From assembly GCF_001189295.1 (NCBI RefSeq), contig NZ_CP012159.1, forward strand, positions 4,105,773 to 4,168,524: a stretch of 62,752 nucleotides of DNA. The letters run 5' to 3'. The position numbers and the translations under genes were made by a program. Positions 52,707 through 60,625 of this stretch are shown piece by piece; within the stretch, counting starts at the first letter, position 1, and every line of letters begins with the position of its first letter. This DNA comes from Chondromyces crocatus. Lineage in GTDB: Bacteria > Myxococcota_A > Polyangia > Polyangiales > Polyangiaceae. The notes under the pieces are model-generated. The model was given only the letters and a program-made list of their open reading frames with translations. It ran no database searches and was not told the origin of the DNA.

Positions 52707-53062
52707 GTCTGAAAGCGTCCTCTTTCTCTACTTTGAAAACGGTCCGCGTGCGCTCGCCTCTTCATCGTGGCCCAGATATTGGCCCGGGTGGGTCAGCGCG
52801 GGGCGCGGACTATGGCAGACTGCTCCCGGCCTCGCAAGAGTCATGCGAGGCTTGCCGTCCAGCATCCGTGCGAGGCAGGTTTCCCTTCTGATCTTCGAGG
52901 TTTGCCTCGATCCGCCGGCTCGCGGACGCCGTGGTAGGGTGGAGAACTCGGACGGTGCGTGGCTCGCACGGCACCAGCCAACGAGGGGCAGAAGGCTCGT
53001 GGTGACGCCTCGATGAAGGCCGATTGCGGAGGGTTTGTGGCGCAGCTCGCTGAGGCGTCGAC
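52707..53062. other. Divergent regulatory spacer between rpsU and the thioesterase
   Basis: 356 bp without a gene. It holds the rpsU promoter/dyad (52809-52851), another TGCGAGGC copy at 52869-52876, and a small perfect stem TCGAGG-TTTG-CCTCGA at 52895-52910. Confidence 0.6.
52809..52851 (-). promoter_or_regulatory. Putative rpsU promoter overlapped by an inverted repeat
   Basis: On the minus strand, TTGCGA (52837-52832), a 17-base spacer and CATAGT (52814-52809) form a plausible sigma-70 promoter about 100 bases upstream of rpsU. A perfect 8-bp dyad, GCCTCGCA (52829-52836) and TGCGAGGC (52844-52851), overlaps the -35 box, so a regulator could bind there. Confidence 0.45.
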
Positions 53063-53563
53063 ATGACGGTGTTCACGCTGGAGCGTCCGGTTCGGTTCGA
53101 AGAGGTGGACGCGGCAGGGCTCGTGTTCTTCCCCAGGTTCCTGGGCTATGCGCACGAAGCGATGGAGCAGCTCTTCGCGTCGCTGGAGGGCGGGTACGCA
53201 AGGCTGATCCTCGAGCGTCGCGTCGGCTTGCCGGCCGTGAGGCTGGAGACCGAGTTCGCCGCGCCGGTCCGGTACGGAGAGACGCTGAGGATCGAGACGA
53301 CCGTGGCGCGGCTGGGCAACAGGAGCGCCGTCCTGCGCTACCGGATGATCCGCCAGCACGACAGCGTGCTCGCCGCGGAGATCCGGCACACCGTGGTCTC
53401 GACGGATCTTGCGGGCCTCGTGTCGTGCGACATGCCTCCCGACGTGAGAGCGGTCTTCGTGGCTCACCTCGAAAAGAGCGTCGCGCCGGCTTCTGCACCA
53501 GGGACGCACGACGCGCTGCCGGCCGCATCCTCCGCCCTCAGGGCGTCTGACTCTGGTTCATGA
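53063..53563 (+). CDS. 4-hydroxybenzoyl-CoA thioesterase-type acyl-CoA thioesterase
   Basis: 166 residues with the hot-dog fold. RFEEVDAAGLVFFPRF near the N-terminus carries the catalytic Asp of the 4HBT/YbgC group, followed by the helix YAHEAMEQLF. The later strands RLETEFAAPVRYGETLRI and LAAEIRHTVVS are also typical. The C-terminal 30 residues are Ala/Ser-rich. It hydrolyses acyl- or aryl-CoA thioesters; the substrate is unknown. The stop overlaps the next gene's ATG (ATGA). Confidence 0.9.
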   Translation: MTVFTLERPVRFEEVDAAGLVFFPRFLGYAHEAMEQLFASLEGGYARLILERRVGLPAVRLETEFAAPVRYGETLRIETTVARLGNRSAVLRYRMIRQHDSVLAAEIRHTVVSTDLAGLVSCDMPPDVRAVFVAHLEKSVAPASAPGTHDALPAASSALRASDSGS

Positions 53564-54282
53564 GTGGTCAGGGGGCTGGTCTGAAGCGGCAGATCGAGGT
53601 CACGCTGCTGCGCGACCAGGCGCACTACGAGACGCTGGTGGCCCGCGCGATCGCGACGGCGAAGGTGTCGCTGTGGATCGCGACGGCCAATGTGAAAGAG
53701 CTGCGTGTGGAGTCCCCGATCGGATCGAGAGCGAGGGCGCAGGGGCGGTACCGATCGATTCTCGAAGTCTTCGACGAACTCGCAGCCCGTGGCGTCGAGA
53801 TCCGCATGCTCCACGCTGGTGTTCCTTCGCGGGCGTTTCGAGCCGAGCTCGGGAGGCGGCGTGATGCCCCGCTGCAGATGCGCCAGTGCCCGCGCGTCCA
53901 TCTCAAGATGATCGCTGTGGATGGCAGGCTCTTGTACCTCGGGTCTGCCAACTTCACTGGCGCTGGGCTCGGGGCGAAGGGAGAGGGCCGGAGGAATTTC
54001 GAGGCTGGGATCGTCACCGACGACGATGTGTTGCTCGACGAGATGCAAGGAACGTTCGACCGGATCTGGTCGGGTCGTGAGTGCGGATCGTGCCGCCTCC
54101 GCGCCGAGTGTCCCGCTCCACTCGACGGGAAAACCTCGGGACGGCCAACCCATCCTACCGTCCCGCGCGGGCGCAAGGCCGTGATCGGAGGTGAGACGCA
54201 GCGGGGTGGTACCGAGGGAAAACCGAAAGAAGCGACGCAGAGCGGCGGGAGTGTACGAAGGAGGTTGCGTCGAGGCCCATGA
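53560..54282 (+). CDS. Phospholipase D-like protein with a Cys cluster
   Basis: 240 residues with a single HKD motif, RVHLKMIAVDGRLLYLGSAN, near residues 110-130, ending in the SxNFT that follows PLD active sites. One HKD per chain implies a homodimer, as in Nuc-like nucleases. C-terminal to it, ECGSCRLRAEC gives C-x2-C-x5-C, a possible zinc or iron-sulfur site. The last 50 residues are basic and disordered. It is coupled to the thioesterase gene by a four-base overlap and lies 19 bases before rpiA. Confidence 0.8.
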   Translation: MSGQGAGLKRQIEVTLLRDQAHYETLVARAIATAKVSLWIATANVKELRVESPIGSRARAQGRYRSILEVFDELAARGVEIRMLHAGVPSRAFRAELGRRRDAPLQMRQCPRVHLKMIAVDGRLLYLGSANFTGAGLGAKGEGRRNFEAGIVTDDDVLLDEMQGTFDRIWSGRECGSCRLRAECPAPLDGKTSGRPTHPTVPRGRKAVIGGETQRGGTEGKPKEATQSGGSVRRRLRRGP

Positions 54283-54301
54283 TTGCTGATGAAGGACAGG
54301 T

Positions 54302-54997
54302 ATGAGCGCCCCGCAACCCAACCCTGCCGATCTGGATCGTGTCGCTGTCGCAGCGCTCACACGCGTTGCCGATGGCATGACGCTCGGACTCGGGACAGGC
54401 CGTGCGGCAGAAGCGTTCATCCGCAAGCTCGGTGAGCGCGTCCGACGCGGGATGCGCATTCACGCTGTCGCCACGTCCGAGCGCTCCGCGGCGCTCGCCC
54501 ACAAGGAGAGCATCGAGCTGCTCCAGCTCGACGAGGTGCAGCGCGTGGATGTCGCCTTCGATGGGGCCGACGAAGTGGCTCCGGATCTGTCATTGACGAA
54601 GGGTCTCGGCGGGGCACTGCTCAGAGAGCGCGTCGTTGCGTTCGATGCGGAGCGGTTCGTGGTGCTGGTGACACCAGAGAAGCTGGTCGAGCGCCTCGGC
54701 ACCCGAGTGCCCATCCCCATCGAGGTCGTCCCTTTCGCGTCTCCTTCGGCGTCACGACACCTGCAGAAGCTGGGTGGCAAGCCCGTCGTACGCAAGGACG
54801 TGGCAGGGCTACCCTACAGGACCGATAACCACAACTGGATCCTGGATACCGACTTCGGGCCGATCGACGACCCCCAGGGTCTCGACGTGCGTCTCCGTCG
54901 TATCCCGGGCGTGGTCGACAACGGCCTGTTCCTCGGGATGGCGTCTGTGGTCCTCGTGGGAGAAGAGGGCTCCGTGCGGGAAATCAGGCGCACGTAA
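54302..54997 (+). CDS. rpiA: Ribose-5-phosphate isomerase A
   Basis: A 231-residue enzyme of the non-oxidative pentose phosphate pathway that interconverts ribose-5-phosphate and ribulose-5-phosphate. Motifs include GLGTGRAAEAF (phosphate loop), VATSERSAALA, the catalytic region FDGADEVAPDLSLTKG with GGALLRE, and VPIPIEVVPFA with TDNHNWILD. Length and order are normal. It is probably cotranscribed with the PLD-like gene. Confidence 0.97.
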   Translation: MSAPQPNPADLDRVAVAALTRVADGMTLGLGTGRAAEAFIRKLGERVRRGMRIHAVATSERSAALAHKESIELLQLDEVQRVDVAFDGADEVAPDLSLTKGLGGALLRERVVAFDAERFVVLVTPEKLVERLGTRVPIPIEVVPFASPSASRHLQKLGGKPVVRKDVAGLPYRTDNHNWILDTDFGPIDDPQGLDVRLRRIPGVVDNGLFLGMASVVLVGEEGSVREIRRT

Positions 54998-55077
54998 CAC
55001 GACCGCTGAACTCATCGTCGGCGCTGATGCCATCGATGTGCTGTGAGTCGATGTGCTGTCGAGGAGAGGGGGCGACC

Positions 55078-55099
55078 AGTTCGAGCGCTTGGTCGAACT
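55078..55099. terminator. Hairpin between convergent genes
   Basis: A perfect 7-bp stem AGTTCGA/TCGAACT with an 8-base loop, between rpiA and the convergent gene ending at 55115. It has no T-run on either side, so termination is only a possibility. Confidence 0.3.
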
Positions 55100-55114
55100 C
55101 GATCCGCCTGCGGC

Positions 55115-56083
55115 TCAGGCGTCGAGGCTCTCGTCGACGAGGGCGCGCAGCTCCGCGAGCTTTGCCTGGCGAGCAGGATCCGGAGGCTGCCCCGCTCCGT
55201 TGCGTTTCGCTTCGGGGAGGGCTCGCTCCAGCATGGCCAGGTCATCATCGAGGGTGCGTGAGCGTCGCGTCCCGATCCGCAGGGTGCGCGCCAGCCAGCT
55301 CCTCGATTCGGAGAGCGTGTATGCGTCTGCCGTGATGGCGGAGGGATTCTCCCGCAAGAGCTTGACCAGCGCCGAGTTCGACGCTGCCCACACGGCAGCC
55401 TCCTCGAAGTGCGCACGCGGGGTGAGTTCGAGATGGCGCTCGACTGCACGATCGGAGACCTGATGCAACCGGCAGAACACCGCGAGTGCGAGGGTGATCT
55501 CATCGACGGCCATCTTGGTCGCCGAGTGGACCTGCACGCCGCCGCACCCCTTTGCATAGATGTACGACCCGTTGGCGACGAGGACGCCGAAGCCGAGCAG
55601 GACGGCCGCCATGTCCACGGCAGGCTCACGGTCGCGTGGCTGAAGTACGTCCCACGCGCCGACCTCGTTGAGGAAGATGAAGGACACGGCCCGGACCAGT
55701 GAGGTGGTGAGGACCACGGAGTGCCGCAGCTCGCCGGCCGCGAGCGCCACGCGGTAGCCGCCATCGGGCAGGACCGCGATGCGATCGAACTTTTGACCCT
55801 TCCCGACGGGGGCCGCGCACGCTCCGCTGGAGCACCCGCCTCCCGATTTCGTCTCCCCCTCGGGGGTCACGACCGAGAGTTCCACCGCGATGTCTTCGAG
55901 GCCTGCATGCTCCAGGACCCGCGTGAGCACGGCGGCGGCTGATTTGGGAGAGGCGTCGAAGTGATCGGGGAAGAAGTCGGCGGTGGGTTGCACGAGGCCG
56001 CGAACTGGCTCGGCGCCGAGATCGAGCAGGGTTGCGGTGGTGCGCAGTATCCAGCGGATCTGAGGTTCTGCCGGCAGGTCCAT
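55115..56083 (-). CDS. Conserved-looking protein of unknown function
   Basis: 322 residues. A Gly/Cys-rich loop (KSGGGCSSGACAAPVG) lies near residue 85. A hydrophobic stretch, MAAVLLGFGVLVANGSYIYAKG with GCGG after it (about 165-190), may be a buried helix or a membrane-associated segment. The C-terminal 90 residues are charged and helical, ending in LRALVDESLDA. I do not recognise a domain. It is divergent from fni, with 47 bases between the starts. Confidence 0.7.
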   Translation of the reverse strand: MDLPAEPQIRWILRTTATLLDLGAEPVRGLVQPTADFFPDHFDASPKSAAAVLTRVLEHAGLEDIAVELSVVTPEGETKSGGGCSSGACAAPVGKGQKFDRIAVLPDGGYRVALAAGELRHSVVLTTSLVRAVSFIFLNEVGAWDVLQPRDREPAVDMAAVLLGFGVLVANGSYIYAKGCGGVQVHSATKMAVDEITLALAVFCRLHQVSDRAVERHLELTPRAHFEEAAVWAASNSALVKLLRENPSAITADAYTLSESRSWLARTLRIGTRRSRTLDDDLAMLERALPEAKRNGAGQPPDPARQAKLAELRALVDESLDA

Positions 56084-56130
56084 GCACGCATGGTAGCGCA
56101 GCCAGCGGGGGGCGCGTAGAGTTGGCCGCG

Positions 56131-57213
56131 ATGACGGATGATGGAAAGTACATTTCCGGACGAAAGGCCGACCATATCGAGCTATGCGCGACTGGAGACG
56201 TCGGTTTCCGGTCCAAGACCACGCTGCTCGAGGAGGTTGGCCTCGTTCACGACGCTCTGCCGGAGATGTCGCTCGACGCCGTGGACACCTCGACGCTGAT
56301 CCTGGGCAAGCGTCTTCGAGCCCCCATCCTCATCGCCGCCATGACGGGCGGAACCGAACGGGCTCAGGCCATCAACCGAGAGCTGGCCCAGATCGCCGAG
56401 GAGCGCGGCTATGGGTTCGGCCTGGGGAGCCAGCGGGCCATGCTGAACGGCGCCACGGTGGCGACCTATGAGGTGCGAGACGTCGCGCCCAGCACGCTCG
56501 TGCTGGGGAACATCGGTGTCGTCCAGGCGAAAACGCTGTCCACGGAAGCAGTCGCCGAGCTGGTGGCTCAGGTTGGCGCGGACGCCCTCTGTGTTCACCT
56601 GAACCCGGCGATGGAACTCGTGCAGCCTGGCGGGGATCGCGACTTTTCGGGCGCTCTGGAGACCCTCGAACGGCTCGCGGCCGAGCTGAGCGTGCCGGTC
56701 GTCGCGAAGGAGACGGGATGCGGCATCGGCCCCCGCACGGCTGCTCGGCTCGTGAAAGCGGGCGTGCGTCATGTGGATGTTTCGGGTGCAGGTGGGACAT
56801 CCTGGGTCGCCGTGGAGACGGCGCGTGCTGCGGGCAGTGGTCGTGCGCTCGGGGAAGCGCTTCGGGATTGGGGCGTTCCGACGGCTGCCTCGGTCGCCAT
56901 CGTCCGCGCGGCCCGCCCGAGGTTCCGTACGATCATCGCGACCGGAGGCCTCTCGACGGGTCTCGACGTCGCGCGCGCGCTGGCGCTCGGCGCAGACGCA
57001 GGTGGGATCGCCAGGGCCGCGCTGCAAGAGCTCGTCGCCGGGGGACGGGAAGCGGTGATCCGCTTGCTGGAGCAAGTGGAGAACGAGCTTCGGGCCGTGA
57101 TGCTCCTGGTGGGGGCCCGTGATCTCGGGATGCTGCGCAAGACGAAGATCGTGTGCGGTCCGGAGCTACGGCGCTGGCTGAAGTTGGCCAGACGTCGCAG
57201 CAAGAAGGGATGA
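56131..57213 (+). CDS. fni: Isopentenyl-diphosphate delta-isomerase, type 2 (FMN-dependent)
   Basis: A 360-residue enzyme that interconverts IPP and DMAPP with FMN and NADPH. The type 2 signatures are present: GRKADHIELC near residue 11, MTGGTERAQAIN, GLGSQRAML, HLNPAMELVQPGGDRDF (Mg/substrate site), KETGCGIG, DVSGAGGTSW (FMN phosphate), and the C-terminal ADAGGIARAAL. Type 2 enzymes are common in myxobacteria, where leucine-derived and mevalonate isoprenoid pathways operate. The ATG at 56131 is chosen so that the conserved GRKADHI sits near the N-terminus. Confidence 0.96.
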   Translation: MTDDGKYISGRKADHIELCATGDVGFRSKTTLLEEVGLVHDALPEMSLDAVDTSTLILGKRLRAPILIAAMTGGTERAQAINRELAQIAEERGYGFGLGSQRAMLNGATVATYEVRDVAPSTLVLGNIGVVQAKTLSTEAVAELVAQVGADALCVHLNPAMELVQPGGDRDFSGALETLERLAAELSVPVVAKETGCGIGPRTAARLVKAGVRHVDVSGAGGTSWVAVETARAAGSGRALGEALRDWGVPTAASVAIVRAARPRFRTIIATGGLSTGLDVARALALGADAGGIARAALQELVAGGREAVIRLLEQVENELRAVMLLVGARDLGMLRKTKIVCGPELRRWLKLARRRSKKG

Positions 57214-57417
57214 CCGTGGGCCCAGGCGGGACTGGGACTCCCGCATCCCTTGGTGGCGCAGGCCCCCTCCCATCGAGAATTTCGGGGGCGAGGTGGACTC
57301 CCTCAGAGCCTGGGAAGCTGAAGGAGTTCCGGGAACAGCCATTCGCGCTCTCCGGGGAGCTTCCTTCCAGCAAGGCCAGCGTGGTACGGTCCCGATCTCT
57401 GGAGATTCCCTGCTAAA

Positions 57418-58262
57418 ATGACCGATAGGAAAGGGCGTGCGAGCGACCGTCCCCCGGACGACCTGAAGAAGGAGCGTGATGCCTTCATCCAGCAGTTCTT
57501 CCGAAAGGGTGCCCAGCTGACCGAGGAGCTCCTGCGCGAAAACGAGCGGCTGCGCGACAAGATTGCCGAACTCGAAGCAGAGAACAGCAAGCTCCGCGCA
57601 CACCTGGCGAGCGACTCGGCGATCCGCGACCTGCTCCGGAAGATCGAGGAGCTGGAGCAGGAGAAGCGCGACCTGGTCACGCAGTCGGTGCGTATGGTCG
57701 CGGCGTCGGACAGGTTCAATACCCGCTATGCCGATGCAGAGGGGGAGCTCGCCAATCTAGCGAATCTCTACGTCGCGCTCTCTCAGCTTCACTCGGCGAG
57801 GAGCGTTCGACATGTTCTTCGCAGCCTGAAGGAGCTGCTGGCGCAATTCGTAGGTGCCGGCGCCTTTGCCGTGTACTTCGTATCGGACGAGGGCAACGAT
57901 CTGGTCGCCATCGCCAGCGAAGGAGCGCCGGTGGTGGAGATCGAGCGAATCCCGGTGACGGGTGGCGTCATTGGTGAGTCGTTCTCCAAAGGAGAGATTT
58001 ATTTGAAGGAGGGGGGGACGTGTCGAAGGGGAGCGTCACCGATCCTGCCGCCGTCATCCCGCTCGGCTTCGATGGGCGTACCATCGGAGCGATTGCCATC
58101 TTTGGGACGCTCCCGCAAAAGACGGAGTTTGTGAACGTGGACACCGAGCTGTTCAAGCTCCTCGGGGAGCAAGCAGCCCCCGCTCTCATCAACGCGCGGC
58201 TCTTCGCGGATGCTGGTCGGAACGTGCCCGGCGTCCAGGCGTTCTTGAACCTGGAGGAGTGA
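57418..58262 (+). pseudogene. GAF-domain coiled-coil protein split by a -1 frameshift in a G7 run
   Basis: An N-terminal coiled coil (ENERLRDKIAELEAENSKL, about residues 42-60) leads into a GAF-type sensor domain (about 120-275). The frame stays intact to codon 200, then runs through seven G (58011-58017) and would continue as TCRRGAS to a stop at 58134. In the -1 frame the sequence continues seamlessly as GDVSKGSVTDPAAVIPLGF, GAIAIFGTLPQ and DTELFKLLGEQAAPALINARLF to a stop at 58262. One added G restores a 281-residue protein. It could be a sequencing error, a real mutation, phase variation or programmed slippage. The response regulator follows by two bases. Confidence 0.78.
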
Positions 58263-58264
58263 GC

Positions 58265-58642
58265 ATGGCCGAGTACTCCTGCCTGATCGTCGAAGACTCG
58301 CCCATGATGCGGCAGTTGCTCGTCTTCGCGCTCGCCCGGGTGAAGAACCTTCGGGTCACCGAAGCGGACGATGGGGTCGATGGACTCCGCAAGCTGGCGC
58401 AGTCGAAGTACGACGTCATCATCACCGACATCAACATGCCCATCATGGACGGGCTGAAGCTCGTCAAGCGTGTGCGCACGGATCCCGTGCACAAGGACAC
58501 GCCGATCATCATCATCACCACCGAAGGCTCGCAGGAAGATCGGCAGCGCGCCTTGCAGCTCGGAGCCAACGCCTACATCACGAAGCCCATCCAGGCTCCG
58601 CAGGTGATCGCGAAGGTGAAAGAGCTGCTCCGGATCGAGTGA
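58265..58642 (+). CDS. CheY-like single-domain response regulator
   Basis: 125 residues. The receiver domain has CLIVEDSPMMRQLL (acidic pocket), the phosphoacceptor Asp in VIITDINMPIMDG, the switch Thr in IIIITTEGS and the conserved Lys in AYITKPIQ. There is no output domain. GGAGGAG ending the GAF gene is its ribosome-binding site, so the two are cotranscribed. It may relay a signal from the GAF protein or a distant kinase. Confidence 0.95.
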   Translation: MAEYSCLIVEDSPMMRQLLVFALARVKNLRVTEADDGVDGLRKLAQSKYDVIITDINMPIMDGLKLVKRVRTDPVHKDTPIIIITTEGSQEDRQRALQLGANAYITKPIQAPQVIAKVKELLRIE

Positions 58643-58733
58643 GCGCAGCGAAGCGCGCTCCTGGTGCAACGCCTGGAGCGCGACGCCGGACGCAACCCGG
58701 CATCCGCGTGTCGACGGACGGTGCGAGCGGAGC

Positions 58734-59681
58734 TCAGAATCTCTCTGGATCGATGCCTTGCTTCAGCAGCACACGGTTCCGACCAGTGCGCTTGGCCTCA
58801 TAGAGCGCTTCATCCGCAGCAGCAATGAGCTGAAGCCCTGTCTCCGCATCCGTGGACGGTAGAGCGGCCACGCCGACGCTGATCGTCACCGGGACCCTGA
58901 CACCTTCGTGTTCGAATGTCGCCGCCTCGACGAGCGTGCGGATGCGATCTGCCAGAATGCCAGCGTTGTCGAGGGGTACACCGCGACAGAGAACGACGAA
59001 TTCCTCCCCGCCATACCGAGCAAACACGTCCTCGGTGCGCAGCGTCCCTCCCGCCATCTTGGAGACGCGCGCAAGCACGACGTCTCCCGCAGGGTGACCG
59101 TACGTGTCGTTGATCCGCTTGAAGTGATCGATGTCGAACAGAAGGATCGCGAGGGGCGTGTTGTGCCGGCGCGCGTATGCGATCTCCGACTCGAGACGCT
59201 CTAGGAAGAACCGACGGTTGAACGCCTTCGTCAGCTCGTCCCGGATGGAGCGATCGTACATCGACTCCTGGAACAGCTCCTCCACCTGGTCGTGGTAGGT
59301 GAACATCAAGACGGTCGTCGACCCGATGCGGATCTTGTCTCCATCACGAAGGAGCACCGTGCCGCTGATCGCCTGGTTGTTGACCAGGGTGCCGTTCGAG
59401 CTCTGGAGATCCTCAATGGCGACCTCGTTGTTCGCCATGCAGAACAGACGAGCGTGGCGACGCGAGACGCCGTCGTCGCTCAATCGGATGGTCACACCGG
59501 AGGTGCGGCCAATGACGATTTCGGGACCGTCAATGCGATAGCGCTCACCTACATTGGATCCAGCCAGGATCATCAAACACGGGCGATCGCGGCGGGAGCG
59601 CGTCGTGAGCTGCTCCTGCATCTCGCCGAGATTTGCCACCCGGGTGGCCTCGGAGTCGTCTTCGAACATCCGGCGGCTCAT
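58734..59681 (-). CDS. FHA-GGDEF diguanylate cyclase
   Basis: 315 residues. Residues of about 35-120 form a phosphothreonine-binding FHA domain: IVIGRTSG, VSRRHARLF, DLQSSNGTLVN. Residues of about 140-310 form a GGDEF domain with DELTKAFNRRFF, FDIDHFKRINDTYGH and the active site RYGGEEF. RTED five residues before it matches the inhibitory RxxD I-site. The protein should make cyclic-di-GMP in response to a phosphorylated partner, with product feedback. An alternative start lies at 59669. Confidence 0.95.
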   Translation of the reverse strand: MSRRMFEDDSEATRVANLGEMQEQLTTRSRRDRPCLMILAGSNVGERYRIDGPEIVIGRTSGVTIRLSDDGVSRRHARLFCMANNEVAIEDLQSSNGTLVNNQAISGTVLLRDGDKIRIGSTTVLMFTYHDQVEELFQESMYDRSIRDELTKAFNRRFFLERLESEIAYARRHNTPLAILLFDIDHFKRINDTYGHPAGDVVLARVSKMAGGTLRTEDVFARYGGEEFVVLCRGVPLDNAGILADRIRTLVEAATFEHEGVRVPVTISVGVAALPSTDAETGLQLIAAADEALYEAKRTGRNRVLLKQGIDPERF

Positions 59682-59819
59682 TTGCCCGATCCCGATAATC
59701 GTTCATCCTGGTGAGCCATTCAAGCCGCAGTCACGAGGTGTGCTCATGCCACTGGAAGTGCTCGCTCGAATCGGCCGAAGGCGCCCGCGTCGTGCACGGG
59801 CTGCTGGGGAATTCGCTGG

Positions 59820-60548
59820 TTAATCCGCCGGCATCATCGCTTTGGGAGCAGCTGCGACGGGTGACGCCTTGCCGAGGGGAACGGTGAAGGGCTCCACGAT
59901 GAGCTGCCCCTCGCGCAGCTCGATGAAGGCCGCATCAGCATGGCGCACTCCGGGGGAAGGATCCTCGACTTGTTCTGGCGCGCTCGTCCATCCGGAAGGC
60001 GCTTCCCCCACCGAGCCCACGTTGATGATTCGCACGTCGGCGACCGTGCGATCGAAGGGAACGTGAGAACCGCCACAAACAATGATGTCCGCGGGATCAT
60101 CACCGATGAGCGCGAGCATCTCCTGGTCGCTCATGTCGTGCGTGAACGGCTCCAGTGGATCCGAGGGGGAGCCGTGGACCAGGATCATCTCCTGGCCGTT
60201 GGGGAGCGGCATCCGGTGAATGGTCGGCAGTCGTGCGATCCGGAGCACGATGAGCTCGCCGAGTTCTGCACGGATCTGACGGACACGTTCGAGGCGCTCG
60301 CGCTCATGCTCACTGCGAGCGCGTACATGCTCGAGATCCAGCGCAGCCAGCGCCCGATCCGATGCGCCCTGCGTGCAGATCGCCTTCACCTGCTGAAGAC
60401 GCTGCCAGGTCTCGAGCGGCTTGGGGCCCGGGAAACAGATGTCCCCTGCGACCAGGAGATGGTTGTAGCCGCGTCGCTCGGCCGTGGCGAGCACCGCCGC
60501 CAGCGCGTCGGCGTGTCCTTGGATGTCTGAGACGCAGAGCAACCGCAC
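59820..60548 (-). CDS. Calcineurin-like metallophosphoesterase (YfcE/MJ0936-like)
   Basis: 242 residues. Motifs include LLCVSDIQGHADAL (D-x-H), VAGDICFPGP (GDx), a displaced GNH region (CTQGASDRAL), LVHGSPSDP, GGSHVPFDR and INVGSVGEAP. The binuclear metal site is largely conserved, although the usual GNxD/E asparagine is altered to GASD. The function may be phosphodiesterase or nucleotide phosphatase activity. It is divergent from glnE, with 77 bases between the starts. Confidence 0.88.
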   Translation of the reverse strand: MRLLCVSDIQGHADALAAVLATAERRGYNHLLVAGDICFPGPKPLETWQRLQQVKAICTQGASDRALAALDLEHVRARSEHERERLERVRQIRAELGELIVLRIARLPTIHRMPLPNGQEMILVHGSPSDPLEPFTHDMSDQEMLALIGDDPADIIVCGGSHVPFDRTVADVRIINVGSVGEAPSGWTSAPEQVEDPSPGVRHADAAFIELREGQLIVEPFTVPLGKASPVAAAPKAMMPAD

Positions 60549-60625
60549 CGGTGGAGCATAGAATCCTGGGCGCCACGCGCCAAGCTGCTTTGGCGAGGGT
60601 CGCGTGCCAGGCTAGCCTGAGCGGA

